Positions 8,423 to 17,523 of a stretch of DNA of 64,000 nt are shown here, one piece after another (position 1 is the stretch's first letter; every line of letters starts with the position of its first letter). The notes below the pieces were generated by a model. It was given only the letters and a program-made list of their open reading frames with translations. It made no database searches and was not told where the DNA came from. Source of the stretch: GCA-2861595 sp035536185 (lineage in GTDB: Bacteria > Actinomycetota > Acidimicrobiia > Acidimicrobiales > GCA-2861595); NCBI GenBank assembly GCA_035536185.1, contig DATLOM010000049.1, positions 11,562-75,561 on the forward strand. Reading direction: 5' to 3'. Made by a program: the position numbers and the translations under genes.

Positions 8423-11310
8423 TGGCGCAGTCCCTCGAGGTCGCGCAGGACCTCCGAAGCCGTGATCTCGTCGAGTAGCCCGAACGCCAGGCTGGCGCCG
8501 CCGGCGCCGCCCCAGTCAGGGGCCCGGTCGGAGAGCCGCACCCGGGTCACGGTCTGCTCGGCGATGGTCATCACTTCGCCGGCCACGATCCCCGGTTGGA
8601 AGTCGACGACCACCGCCTTGCCATCGGCCAGCGTACGGAAGGTGAAGCGTTGAAGGTCTCCATGCATCACCGGCTCGCGCCTCCACCCACGATGGCTGAG
8701 CGCCAGGATCCTCCCCGTGTACACCGTGGTCCCGGCGAACCGATCGAGCAGCTTGGCCGACCTCTCGGAATCGGTGAGGGCGTAGACCTCCCGGCCCAGC
8801 TGCGGAAAGGGCTGGAGAATTTCGTAGTCGGCGAACAGCTCGGACCACGCAGCGAGGGATGGGCCTAGATGCAGCGGGTGGGCGATGCCGACCAGCGTGT
8901 GGGGGTCGAGGTCCACCGTGTCGTCGCTCTCGCCGGCCAGTGTCCGGTCCTCGGCCACACGGAAGGAGCCCGTGGGCGCTCCGGTGCCGGAGTCGAAGGT
9001 GGCCCACACCAGGCGCCGGGCCAGGTGCCAGAGGAGGGGGTGATCCACGAACAGCGAACGCTGCTCCGCGGCGGTCCACCGCCGGCCGGTCACCATGGCC
9101 CGCTCGAAGCGGCGGATCTGGTCGGTGGCCACCGTCTTGACGTCCTTCTTGAGCCCTGCGAAGCGGGAGTAGGCGGCGGGGGCAAGGGTGTGGTCGTCTC
9201 CGGCCGAGGGCTTAGGGAGCAGCTTGCGGCGCGCCCCTTCCTCGTCGGAAACCACCGGCTTGAGCTGTTCATCGAAGCCGACGCGGAACCGGCGGCTGCC
9301 GTAGTCGATGAGGAGTGACCCGTCGGGATCGAGGCCGAAGTCGGGCACGAGACGGTCGGCCAGCTGATCGGCTGTCAACCCGAGCTTGACGGCGACCTCA
9401 CCCATCTTCTCCTGCGCCCTCGCCTTGAGACCCTTGAACCTGGCCTTATCAGCGATCCCGTAGAGGTACATGAGAGCGACGTCCGACCCGATGGTGGAAA
9501 GAACGTCGAGTGCCGCCACGGCCCGGGCGTGGGCTGATTGGCCCGGCCAGGCCCGGATCAGCGGCGTGAGTCGGCGCACGATCTCGTCGTTGCCGAGCAG
9601 GCCCAGACCGGCGAAGACCATCCCGCCGTCCTTGGCAGGAAAGCCAGCCACGCCCCAACGCTCGAACACGCCCCACGCCATCTCGGCCAGGGAACTCGGA
9701 TCGGTGGCCTGGCGCACCACGTTGATCCCGGGGTACGGCTGGCCAGGCCTGGAGATGGCCACCATGGTGCAGATGTGGCCGATGGCGTCGGTCGGGAGGG
9801 CGGCGGTCCGGTCAGCCAGCAGCACCTGGGGGAGGTGGGCGGGATCAAGCCAGGACGGGGGAGCGGGGATGCGGGCCGGCAGGAGTTGCAGTGGGTCGAG
9901 CCCGAGCGCCTCGACCGCCTCGACGACGCCGGGTCCGTGGGCCGAGGCCCACTCCTCCTGCTCGCCCGGTTCCCACACCAAGGTGATGTCCGACGGGGCG
10001 TGCAGGTTCTCGATCTCGACCTTCGTCAGGGCGGGTGCGGGTTTGCGCCGTGGCCTGGGACCGGTCCATGGAGGCGACACGAGCACGGGCGGGAGACGGT
10101 CGGGCGAGGCCACAAGGACGCGGGCCGATGCGTCGAGGACGGCGTCGAGGGCCTTGGCTGCGGCGGACTCCAGCAGGGGCCGTATCGACTCCACCACCTC
10201 GGGGTTGGATATGGCGTGGCCCCGCAGCAGGCTCCGTGCCATTTCGGCCCTGGCGCCGGTGCCGGCGGCGGCGCCGGCAAGCAGCCGCATGGCCCGGCGC
10301 GAGAAGCGGTCCATGCTCTCGAGGACGGCGGGCTGTACGTACTTCTGGTCGAGTCGGTCCAGCAGCGCAGTGAAAGCGGCGTCGGTGGGGAGGACTGCCA
10401 GCACCCCGATCAGCCTCCTGGACCTCGCGGCATCGAGCCTCGGGTCGAGGAGGCGGCCGAGCATGGGCGCGGCGTCGCCACCCAGGTTGACGGCGAGGCT
10501 GAAGAGAAGTCCCGGGCGGCCGGTGACGGCCCACGCCGGGGAGGCAACAAGGATTGCTTCGGCCTGGGCTGGTGTCGTCGCCGACGCCAACAGGGGCATA
10601 ACCCTGTGGTCCCGGGACAGTCTGGCGGCGGTGATCTCGACGGTGTCATCGTCCAGCCAGTTCTGCTGCGTGGGCAGCAGGTAGGAGGTGGCGATGCGCA
10701 CGCCGAGCGGACCAGCCCGCTGTTCCGCCAGACGCCTCGTTGCCTCGGCGTAGGACGCGTCGTCGGTTATCGCCAGGTGGGCCCGAAGGCGAGCGAGCAG
10801 TTCGTCGTAGGTACCTCGGCCGGGCGCCTTGACGACGGCGACAGTGTCCCAGCGGGTGCCGGGGTTGACGACGTCGACGGCCGCCAGAAGAACACCGGCC
10901 TCGGCAGCGAATCCGATGCCGTGGGCGGTCACCCAGGCGTCGGCAATGGCCCGGTGCGCGGGTGCCGCTGTGTGGCCGAGCAGCGCAACCACCGCGGCGG
11001 CGCCGAGGGGAGACACATCCCGGCGCGCACGTCGCAGAACACCGGCCGGCGTCCCGAGGTAGAGCCGGGCCCACTCAGTGAGGTCGGCATCCGAGTGAGG
11101 GTGGTCCAGAGCTGTGTTGATGCGGATCCTGCCGCGGTCCAGAAGCTGCCCTAGAACCGCTGTAGCCGATTGATCAACCGACAGGGTGGGAGCCGGCCCT
11201 CGGCCCCGGAACGGCTCGGCCTGATCCCACCACTCGGGGGGGATGACGAAACGGTCCTCATCCAGATCGGTGTCCGGCAAGTTCCCCCCGACATTCTTGG
11301 AGCGCCGCAC
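8419..11310 (-). CDS. DUF4132 (MolR-like) protein, copy with internal in-frame deletion
   Basis: 963 residues from an ATG at 11310; it appears to be the first gene of the leftward operon. It aligns along its length with the downstream 1125-residue paralogue. After GEQEEW, near residue 455, it jumps directly to a HGPGVVEAVEAL segment that lies about 165 residues further on in the longer copy. The frame is intact on both sides. The DUF4132 C-terminal domain is complete (RRWTAAEQRSLFVDHP, ITASEVLRDLE). Tandem duplication followed by an internal deletion is the simplest reading. The two copies may form a heteromeric pair. Confidence 0.8.
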   Translation of the reverse strand: MRRSKNVGGNLPDTDLDEDRFVIPPEWWDQAEPFRGRGPAPTLSVDQSATAVLGQLLDRGRIRINTALDHPHSDADLTEWARLYLGTPAGVLRRARRDVSPLGAAAVVALLGHTAAPAHRAIADAWVTAHGIGFAAEAGVLLAAVDVVNPGTRWDTVAVVKAPGRGTYDELLARLRAHLAITDDASYAEATRRLAEQRAGPLGVRIATSYLLPTQQNWLDDDTVEITAARLSRDHRVMPLLASATTPAQAEAILVASPAWAVTGRPGLLFSLAVNLGGDAAPMLGRLLDPRLDAARSRRLIGVLAVLPTDAAFTALLDRLDQKYVQPAVLESMDRFSRRAMRLLAGAAAGTGARAEMARSLLRGHAISNPEVVESIRPLLESAAAKALDAVLDASARVLVASPDRLPPVLVSPPWTGPRPRRKPAPALTKVEIENLHAPSDITLVWEPGEQEEWASAHGPGVVEAVEALGLDPLQLLPARIPAPPSWLDPAHLPQVLLADRTAALPTDAIGHICTMVAISRPGQPYPGINVVRQATDPSSLAEMAWGVFERWGVAGFPAKDGGMVFAGLGLLGNDEIVRRLTPLIRAWPGQSAHARAVAALDVLSTIGSDVALMYLYGIADKARFKGLKARAQEKMGEVAVKLGLTADQLADRLVPDFGLDPDGSLLIDYGSRRFRVGFDEQLKPVVSDEEGARRKLLPKPSAGDDHTLAPAAYSRFAGLKKDVKTVATDQIRRFERAMVTGRRWTAAEQRSLFVDHPLLWHLARRLVWATFDSGTGAPTGSFRVAEDRTLAGESDDTVDLDPHTLVGIAHPLHLGPSLAAWSELFADYEILQPFPQLGREVYALTDSERSAKLLDRFAGTTVYTGRILALSHRGWRREPVMHGDLQRFTFRTLADGKAVVVDFQPGIVAGEVMTIAEQTVTRVRLSDRAPDWGGAGGASLAFGLLDEITASEVLRDLEGLRQ

Positions 11311-11534
11311 ATGTGGAGTTTGGCAAACCTAAGAAGGACCCGGCGCGCGTCGGAACGGCATTCTTCCCACCCGAGGCCCTCGCAAGCTATCTGAGGGTGG
11401 AGGCCCGCCCACTATTAGCCTCCGGGCTTGTGGGGGAGCCATCGCAGCCGGGTTCTCCACCGCAGGATGAGGAGGGTCCCGATCCGCTGACGCGTGAGGT
11501 TCCCACGGTGCAGGTGCCCCGTTCGTCTCCGGGG

Positions 11535-12908
11535 ATGTTGGACAACGCCGACGATGACGCCGCCTCCGGGGAGGAGCCCTCGACCATCCGCCTCTTCGGC
11601 TCGCCCGCCTTCTTCCGGCTGTGGCTGGCCCAGGTGGCGTCGTCGCTCGGTGACTGGGTGGGGCTGCTGGCCATCTCGGCCATCGCCGCCCGGATCGGCG
11701 GGTCCTCGCCGGAGGCGGCCATCGGCATCGTGTTGTCGGCTCGTCTGGTCCCCGGGTTCTTCCTCGGGCCCGCCGCTGGGGTCTTCGTCGACCGGTGGGA
11801 CCGCAAGAAGGTCATGGTCTCCTGCGACATCGGCCGGGGACTGGTGCTGCTCGGCCTGCCCTTCGTCGACACCATCCCCGGCCTCTTCTTCGCCTCCCTT
11901 CTCCTGGAGGTCATGACCCTGCTGTGGTCGCCGGCCAAGGAGGCGTCGGTGCCCAACCTGGTGCGCCCGGAGTTCCTGGCCAACGCCAACTCGCTGTCGC
12001 TGGTGGCCGCCTACGGCACCTTCCCCATCGGCTCCGCCCTCTTCGCCGTACTGGCAGGGGTGGCATCCGCCCTCGCCCGGTTCGACGCTCTCGAGGGCCT
12101 CCGGGTCAGCCAGGAGACGGTGGCCATCTACGTCGACGTGCTCACCTTCTTCACCTCGGCCATGCTGATCTCGACGCTTTCGCTGCGCCGGCCGGAGAAG
12201 GACGGTGACGAGCGCCGCCGCATCGACCTCCGCCAGACCTTCCGCGAGCTGGCCGACGGCTGGAGCTTCATCCGCCACAGCAAGATCGTGCGCTCGGTGA
12301 TGCTCGGGCTGGGCACCGGGCTCATCGGCGGCGGCATGGTGGTGCCCCTCGGCCCGGTGATGTCGGCCAGTGTCCTCGGAGCAGGCACTGCCGGGTTCGG
12401 CCTGCTCCTCACGGCCCTGGGAACCGGCATGGCCATCGGCGTGGTCACCCTTTCGGTGGTGCAGCGGAGGGTGCCCCACGAGCGCATCTTCGTGGCCTCG
12501 GTCTTCGGTGCCGGCATCTCGCTGCTGCTCGCCGCCTCGATGTCGACGCTCACGCCCGCCCTCGGCTTCGTCGCCCTCATCGGGCTGTGCGCCGGCTCCG
12601 TTTACATCCTCGGCTTCACCATCCTCCAGTCGAACGTGGAGGACGAGCTGCGGGGCCGGATCTTCGCCGCCCTCTACACCCTCGTCCGCTTCTGCCTCCT
12701 CCTGTCCTTCACGCTGGCGCCGATCCTGTCGTCGGTGCTCGACAAGCTCTCGTCACGGATCTTCGATGACAAGTCGGTCACCATTGCCGGCGTTGCCGTC
12801 GCCCTGCCCGGCGTCCGCCTCACCCTCTGGCTGGGCGGGCTGATCATCGTGGTCGCCGCCGTTCTCGTACAGCTGACCATGACCACCCGGACGGAGCAAG
12901 AGGAATGA
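11535..12908 (+). CDS. MFS transporter, EntS/MFS_3-like exporter
   Basis: About 457 residues from the ATG at 11535; the frame is open further upstream and a GTG at 11502 is an alternative start. It begins with a soluble leader and then FRLWLAQVASSLGDW, the typical opening of MFS_3 permeases. Around twelve hydrophobic segments follow, with a DRWDRKK loop between early helices, a conserved MFS signature. It is likely an inner-membrane drug or metabolite exporter; the substrate cannot be read. It is divergent from the DUF4132 operon, and its stop overlaps the tmk start as ATGA, so it is cotranscribed with tmk. Confidence 0.8.
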   Translation: MLDNADDDAASGEEPSTIRLFGSPAFFRLWLAQVASSLGDWVGLLAISAIAARIGGSSPEAAIGIVLSARLVPGFFLGPAAGVFVDRWDRKKVMVSCDIGRGLVLLGLPFVDTIPGLFFASLLLEVMTLLWSPAKEASVPNLVRPEFLANANSLSLVAAYGTFPIGSALFAVLAGVASALARFDALEGLRVSQETVAIYVDVLTFFTSAMLISTLSLRRPEKDGDERRRIDLRQTFRELADGWSFIRHSKIVRSVMLGLGTGLIGGGMVVPLGPVMSASVLGAGTAGFGLLLTALGTGMAIGVVTLSVVQRRVPHERIFVASVFGAGISLLLAASMSTLTPALGFVALIGLCAGSVYILGFTILQSNVEDELRGRIFAALYTLVRFCLLLSFTLAPILSSVLDKLSSRIFDDKSVTIAGVAVALPGVRLTLWLGGLIIVVAAVLVQLTMTTRTEQEE

Positions 12909-13522
12909 CCGGCCGCGGCCGCCTGATCGCCTTCGAGGGCGGGGAGGCCTGCGGGAAGTCGACACAGTCCGCCCTTCTCGCCAACAGAGTGGGTGCCCTT
13001 GTCACCCGCGAGCCCGGCGGAACGGCCTTGGGTGAGCGGGTGCGGGCCCTGCTCCTCGACGCCGGCACCGTCGGCCTCGATCCTCGGGCCGAGGCGTTGC
13101 TCATGGCCGCGGCCAGGGCCCAGCACGTGGCCGAGGTGGTGGCGCCGGCGCTGGCCACCGGCCGCCACGTCGTCACCGACCGCTTCTCCCACTCCTCTCT
13201 CGCCTACCAGGGCTACGGCCGGGGCCTCGACCTCGACGAGCTCCGCTGGCTGAGCGACTGGGCCACAGCCAGCCTGTGGCCTGACGTGGTGATCCTGCTG
13301 GACCTTCCCCCCGGCAGGGCGCTCAGCGCCCCCTCTGCGCCGGACCGCTTCGAGACAGAGTCGGGCGAGTTCCATGACCGGGTGACGGCGGGTTTCCACG
13401 CCTTGGCCGCCACCGATCCGGAGAGATGGCGTGTGGTCGACGCCGCCGGCAGCGTGAACGAGGTGGCCGAACGGGTATGGGCGGCCGTGGCCCCGATACT
13501 GGCGTCTGAGGACGTCCGATGA
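12905..13522 (+). CDS. tmk: thymidylate kinase
   Basis: 205 residues. The enzyme phosphorylates dTMP to dTDP for DNA synthesis. The P-loop EGGEACGKST is at 11-20, the REPGG segment follows near residue 37, and the TDRFSHSSLAYQG block matches the DR(Y/F)xxSxxAYQG substrate region of Tmk. Length is normal. It overlaps the MFS gene by four bases and precedes holB by 48 bases; the tmk-holB pairing is common in bacteria and ties nucleotide supply to the replisome. Confidence 0.95.
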   Translation: MTGRGRLIAFEGGEACGKSTQSALLANRVGALVTREPGGTALGERVRALLLDAGTVGLDPRAEALLMAAARAQHVAEVVAPALATGRHVVTDRFSHSSLAYQGYGRGLDLDELRWLSDWATASLWPDVVILLDLPPGRALSAPSAPDRFETESGEFHDRVTAGFHALAATDPERWRVVDAAGSVNEVAERVWAAVAPILASEDVR

Positions 13523-13570
13523 AGTCGCCGCGCCAGAAGCAGGGGCCCCGATGAGACGGATGTCGTCAGC

Positions 13571-14632
13571 TTGAGCGGGCATCCAACGAGCCCGCCGGCG
13601 CTGTACGCCGACGTCGTCGGCCAGGACCGGGCGGTGGCGAGCCTGGTGGCAGCCTCCCGATCGCCCGTGCACGCCTACCTGCTGGTGGGGCCGATCGGTA
13701 CGGGCATCCGGGAGGCGGCCCGCTCCTTCGCCGCCGCCCTGCTGTGCGCGCATGGTGGCTGCTCGGCCTGTGAGGTCTGCCGGCGGGTCCTGGCCGGCGT
13801 CCACCCCGACGTGCGCTTCTTCGAGCGCACCGGCGCCTCGCTGCGGGTGGGCGAGATCAAGCCGATCCTGGAGGCTGCCTCCCTCAGCCCCGTTGAGGCG
13901 CCCCGAAAGGTCCTGGTGCTGGTCGACTTCCACCTCGTGGCCGAGCAGTACCCCCGGCTGCTCAAGACCATCGAGGAGCCGCCCGCCACCACTGTCTTCG
14001 TGGTGCTGGCCGAGCAGGTCCCCCCCGAGCTGTCCACCATCGCCAGCCGTTGCGTGCGCATCGACTTCCCCCCCGTCCCCGAGGAGACGGTGCGGGAGGC
14101 GCTGGTGGCCGGCGGGGTGGAGGTCGGCCTCGCCGCCGATGTCGCCGGGGCATCGGGAGGCCGTATCGACCGGGCCCGCCTGCTGGCCTCCGATCCGGGG
14201 TTCGCGGCGCGCCGGGAGGCGTGGCGGGCCGTGCCCGGTCGCCTCGACGGCACCGGAGCCGCCGCCGCCACTCTGGCCGACGAGCTGCTGGCCGGGCTGG
14301 AGACGATGCTCGAGCCCTTGGCCGTGCGTCACGCCGCCGAGGAAGCGGCCCTGCTCGAACAGGCGAAGCTTTATGGCGAGCGGGGTGCCGATCTCAAGGA
14401 GATGGAGGCGAGGCACAAGCGGGAGGAGCGGCGGCTACGGACCGACGAGCTGCGGTTCGGGCTCGCCACCCTCGCCGGCGCCTACCGCGACCGCCTCAGC
14501 TCGGACCGCCATCCCACCGAAGCACTCGCCGCCCTCGACGCCGTGGCCGCCGCCAACGAGGCGCTCATCCGCAACCCGAACGCGACCCTGCTCCTCCAGG
14601 CCCTGCTCGTCCGCCTGGGTCGCCTCGGCTGA
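13571..14632 (+). CDS. holB: DNA polymerase III delta-prime subunit
   Basis: 353 residues from a TTG start at 13571. This clamp-loader subunit shows a cysteine-rich zinc module (CAHGGCSACEVC) near residues 59-70. Its Walker A region is degenerate (GPIGTGIRE, lacking the lysine), as expected for the non-ATPase delta-prime subunit. The AEQYPRLLKTIEEPP segment is the clamp-loader box and is followed by an SRC motif. The C-terminal third is helical. It sits directly after tmk and 45 bases before tRNA-Thr. Confidence 0.92.
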   Translation: MSGHPTSPPALYADVVGQDRAVASLVAASRSPVHAYLLVGPIGTGIREAARSFAAALLCAHGGCSACEVCRRVLAGVHPDVRFFERTGASLRVGEIKPILEAASLSPVEAPRKVLVLVDFHLVAEQYPRLLKTIEEPPATTVFVVLAEQVPPELSTIASRCVRIDFPPVPEETVREALVAGGVEVGLAADVAGASGGRIDRARLLASDPGFAARREAWRAVPGRLDGTGAAAATLADELLAGLETMLEPLAVRHAAEEAALLEQAKLYGERGADLKEMEARHKREERRLRTDELRFGLATLAGAYRDRLSSDRHPTEALAALDAVAAANEALIRNPNATLLLQALLVRLGRLG

Positions 14633-14677
14633 GACGCCGGCGCCGCCCTCTGAGGCGCCCACTACCCTGCCCCCTGC

Positions 14678-14750
14678 GCCCGAGTACCTCAGTCGGCAGA
14701 GGGTTCGACTCGTAATCGAAACGTCGGGGGTTCGATTCCCCCCTCGGGCT
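14678..14750 (+). tRNA. tRNA-Thr (anticodon CGT)
   Basis: A full cloverleaf can be folded. The acceptor is GCCCGAG/CTCGGGC, the D stem CCTC/GAGG, the anticodon stem TTCGA/TCGAA with loop CTCGTAA (anticodon CGT), and the T arm GGGGG-TTCGATT-CCCCC. The discriminator base is T and no CCA is encoded. Its 3' part, from 14709, is repeated at 19744, showing that this gene served as the integration site of a mobile element. Confidence 0.95.
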
Positions 14751-14752
14751 CG
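14709..14752 (+). repeat. attachment site, tRNA-side copy (44 bp)
   Basis: This copy starts in the tRNA anticodon stem and runs through the T arm and acceptor 3' strand plus two bases. It is identical over 44 bases to 19744-19787; the flanking bases differ (A versus C before, G versus C after). Tyrosine integrases commonly recombine within the anticodon or T arm of a tRNA gene and rebuild its 3' end. Confidence 0.92.
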
Positions 14753-15423
14753 GAGAAAGTGCTGGTCAGGGCGTTGCGGCCGGGGCGAACATGGCCCGGC
14801 CGACGCCCCGGAGAGCCAAACGGGGAGCCAAAGGGGAGCCAAACTGGGTGCGCGGGCTGGACGAAGAACGTTCGTCATGACGTGGCTCATCCTGCTCGCT
14901 TTGGACCCGACAGAACTCGAATCCGTGGTCAGCTCCACGGCCTTCGCCGCGGCCGTTGAGCGCGGGCGTGAGCTCTCCGCTCCTGTTCGTCGGCACGGGC
15001 GCTGTCATCGCGGGACCAGTCTTCGTAGCAGCGATCTCCGATCCGGCCCATACCGTCCGGGTAGACGTTCAGGTAGTTCTTGACGGTCCACACCGTGTCA
15101 GCCGTCGCAATCGTTCGACTCCCACGCGGGGAAACGTCCCAGTGGAAGCCGTCTTCGAGGCGGAAGCCCGCAATCGCCATCGGCTCCCGCCCGTGGCGAG
15201 CCCCGGGCCGGGCTGGCGACCATTCGCGTTGTCGATCGTCGGGTCGAACTCGAAGTCGACGATGGTCGCGTTCGAAGCGGGCACGCTCTTGTTGTCGTGC
15301 GAGGTCATAGGTCGAGTACGACCGCATCGTGCGCCTCGGCCTGCACCGCGAGGCAGATGCCAGTCTCGGGAACCGGGCGTCGAGCTTGGGGTTTGGTGGC
15401 GACGAGCGAGCTAGAGGGTCGGG
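14753..15423. other. element interior with no intact gene
   Basis: Apart from the frameshifted reading frame described separately at 14929-15308, I see no convincing gene. Minus-strand frames around 15305-15420 include a protein-like stretch ending AEAHDAVVLDL but lack a clear start. The stretch looks like eroded sequence downstream of the attachment site. Confidence 0.5.
14929..15308 (-). pseudogene. hypothetical element gene, frameshifted
   Basis: From the ATG at 15308 one frame reads MTSHDNKSVPASNATIVDFE. Near 15190-15240 the protein-like character moves to the neighbouring frame, which continues with MAIAGFRLEDGFHWDVSP and TVWTVKNYLNVYPDG to a stop at 14929. Together they suggest a soluble protein of about 125 residues broken by one frameshift. 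I do not recognise the family. Location inside the decayed element fits loss of function. Confidence 0.4.
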
Positions 15424-15684
15424 CTATTCGTTCTCGTCCGTCGCGCGCTCGCGACTCGCTGCCGCCTGAGCGGCGAAAATCTGGAGCAGTTCCTGCATCG
15501 ACTGCCCATTGCACTGGCTGAGCTCGTCGAGAAGCTTGGTGGCGACGGCGAGAAGCCCAAGCATGGTGGGAAAGGGTTCGACTAGAGCCTCAGCAAGCAC
15601 CTCGATCGTGACGTCATCGCGCTGCTGGTCAACGCCACCGTCGCGGTCGGTCCAGAGCGTCAACAATGTGAGGGCCTTCTGCAC
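15424..15684 (-). CDS. hypothetical protein of the integrated element
   Basis: 86 residues with an amphipathic, protein-like composition, mostly helical: MQKALTLLTLWTDRDG at the start and a helical AAQAAASRERATDENE tail. No motif is recognised. It is intact, unlike several neighbours, and lies between the frameshifted gene and the phage fragment on the opposite strand. It could be an element cargo protein. Confidence rests only on composition and the lack of a better frame. Confidence 0.4.
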   Translation of the reverse strand: MQKALTLLTLWTDRDGGVDQQRDDVTIEVLAEALVEPFPTMLGLLAVATKLLDELSQCNGQSMQELLQIFAAQAAASRERATDENE

Positions 15685-15789
15685 GCTTGCCCAGTAGCGC
15701 GGCCGATCCGATCTCTAGGTAGTCGTCGGCCACGACATTGAGCCTACGGTGGGACGCTGACCAGACAGCGAACGAGGAGGACCAGCGAC

Positions 15790-16028
15790 GTGCTCCGTCG
15801 ACGCCGCAGCAGCTTCCCAGCCGGGATCCGAAGCGCGTACGCGTCAGAGCTGATCGACGCGGAGTCCTGCGATGCCTGCCGCGCCGTCGATGGACGCAAC
15901 TACCGGACGATCGCCCAGGCCCACGCGGACTACCCGGAGGGAAGCGGGTACTCGCGATGCACCGCTGCCAGAGGCTGCCTGGGCTCGCTCGTCCGGTTCA
16001 CGAATCGGAGACGCCACCAGCGACGTAA
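15790..16028 (+). pseudogene. phage minor head / Mu-F-like protein C-terminal fragment
   Basis: From the GTG at 15790 the frame reads ELIDAESCDACRAVDG, then YRTIAQAHADYPEGSGY and an SRC...GCLGSLVRF tail. Paired cysteines around a CxxCRAxDG block, a YP-G-G segment and a final C-x-G-x-(L/I)-V are typical of the C-terminus of phage minor head (SPP1 gp7/Mu F-like) or portal-fusion proteins. The first several hundred residues expected of such a protein are absent. Beyond about 16005 the resemblance ends. It therefore marks a prophage origin for at least part of the element. Confidence 0.55.
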
Positions 16029-16159
16029 TCGCGCATCGTGCCACCTCGCGAACGTGCACCGACGATCCTGCTGCAACCATCTTGCAACCCGAATGGTTGC
16101 GACGGAGCGACACGGGCGGTTACGAAGCGGCATTGACGAGGGCGGAGTAGCAGGTGAGA

Positions 16160-17337
16160 TCATGGTCCCAACAGGGTCGCGGTCATCATCTCGGCCGCGG
16201 CGCGCTTCTCTCCGCCCAGGAGGTGCCCGTACACGTCCTTGGTGATGGCGATGCTGGAATGACCGAGCACCTCCGAGACGACGTGCAGCGGCGTTCCCTG
16301 CGCCAGCATGATCGAGGCAGCGGAGTGTCGTGCTTCTTGGGGACGCCACCGGCCCAGGCCGGCCGCAGCGCACAAGCCGTGGAAGGAGCGGGCGAAGTTG
16401 TTCGGGTCGAGCGGCGTGCCCAGGGCGCTCGGGAACAGCAGCCCATGCTCCTGCCAGAGGGCGCCCAGGGCCAGCTTCTCGGCCGCCTGACGGGCGCGGT
16501 GGGTCCGGAGGGCATCCAACAGCGGGGCGGTGAGCCTGAGCGTCCTGCGGGACTTCGGGGTTTTCAGGACCCGAGTACGAGCCGGGTACGTTGCCCGTCG
16601 GGGTAGCTGCCATCGGCGTTCGGCTGGAGGCTGTTGCGTTTCACGCCCTGGCGGACGGCGAGGGTGCCAGCGTCGTAGTCGAGGTCGGCCCACGCCAGCC
16701 CCCGGGCCTCGCCCGGGCGCAGCCCGTAGGCCAGCATCAACAGGTAGCAGGCGGAGAGACGGTCGTCGCGGGCGGCGGCCAGCAGTGCGTGGGCCTGGTC
16801 GACCGTCAGGGACCGCCCGTCCGCCTGGGCCAGCTTGGGTGGCGCCGACAGGGAGGCTACGTTGCGGACGACGAGCCCTCCTCGCTCGGCCCAGCCAAGC
16901 GCCCGGCGGAGCTGGCCCGCATGATGCGGGGGTAGTTCGGTGCGTAGCCCTCGGCCCGCTTGGCGTCCCAGGCCGTGTCCACGTCGGCGACCGTGAGCTT
17001 GCTCAGAAGCTTGGCGCCGAGAGTCGGCTTGAGGTGCAGCCGCACGATGACCGCGTACCCGTTGAGCGTGGACGGTTCGAGGGTGCCGGGGAGCGTGGCC
17101 AGCCAGCGGTCGAGGAAGGTGGCGACGGTGAGCCGGTAGTCCGGGACGGCAAGACCGGAGTCGACGGTGGACCGCAGCTCGCGCAGCTTTGTCGCACCTC
17201 GCCCTTGGTCCTGCCCGTCACCTTGGACCGGTGGCGGGTTCCGTCAGGCCGACGGCCGAGCGATACGGCCGCGATCCAGCGGGCTTTGCTGCGTCGAAGT
17301 AGATCGAGTCCTCGCCATGCCCGCGAGGGCTGGTCAT
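16160..17337 (-). pseudogene. tyrosine recombinase (integrase), multiply frameshifted
   Basis: Reading from 17337, the protein starts MTSPRGHGEDSIYFD, an arm-binding-domain opening typical of actinobacterial integrases, and ends at 16160. Continuity needs frame changes near 17285, 17190, 16915 and 16570. Recognisable parts are a core-binding domain (LTVATFLDRWLA), box I arginine (YGLRPGEARGLAW), the box II region RPQEARHSAAS, and LGHSSIAITKDVYGHL with the catalytic tyrosine. The integrase gene, its HTH neighbour and the tRNA repeats together define the element. As written it cannot make a full-length enzyme; sequencing error is the alternative explanation. Confidence 0.85.
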
Positions 17338-17523
17338 TCGTCCACCCCCCTGTCGCCGGGCGCCAGGCAACCCGCTGGAGAGAATCGTTTTCACGCCCGA
17401 CCTCCTCATCACCCGCCACTCTGGTCCCGATGGGCGACATCGCTGTGAGGCGCCGGTCGCTCATCGCGGGGAGGCCATCAGAGTACGAACTGAAACGGCG
17501 GCGCGCCGTGGCGATGCTGAAGG

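Noticed and set aside
11313..11534. N-terminal extension of the MFS transporter
   Set aside because: Residues are low in hydrophobicity and unlike MFS proteins; this is more likely the promoter region shared with the divergent DUF4132 operon.
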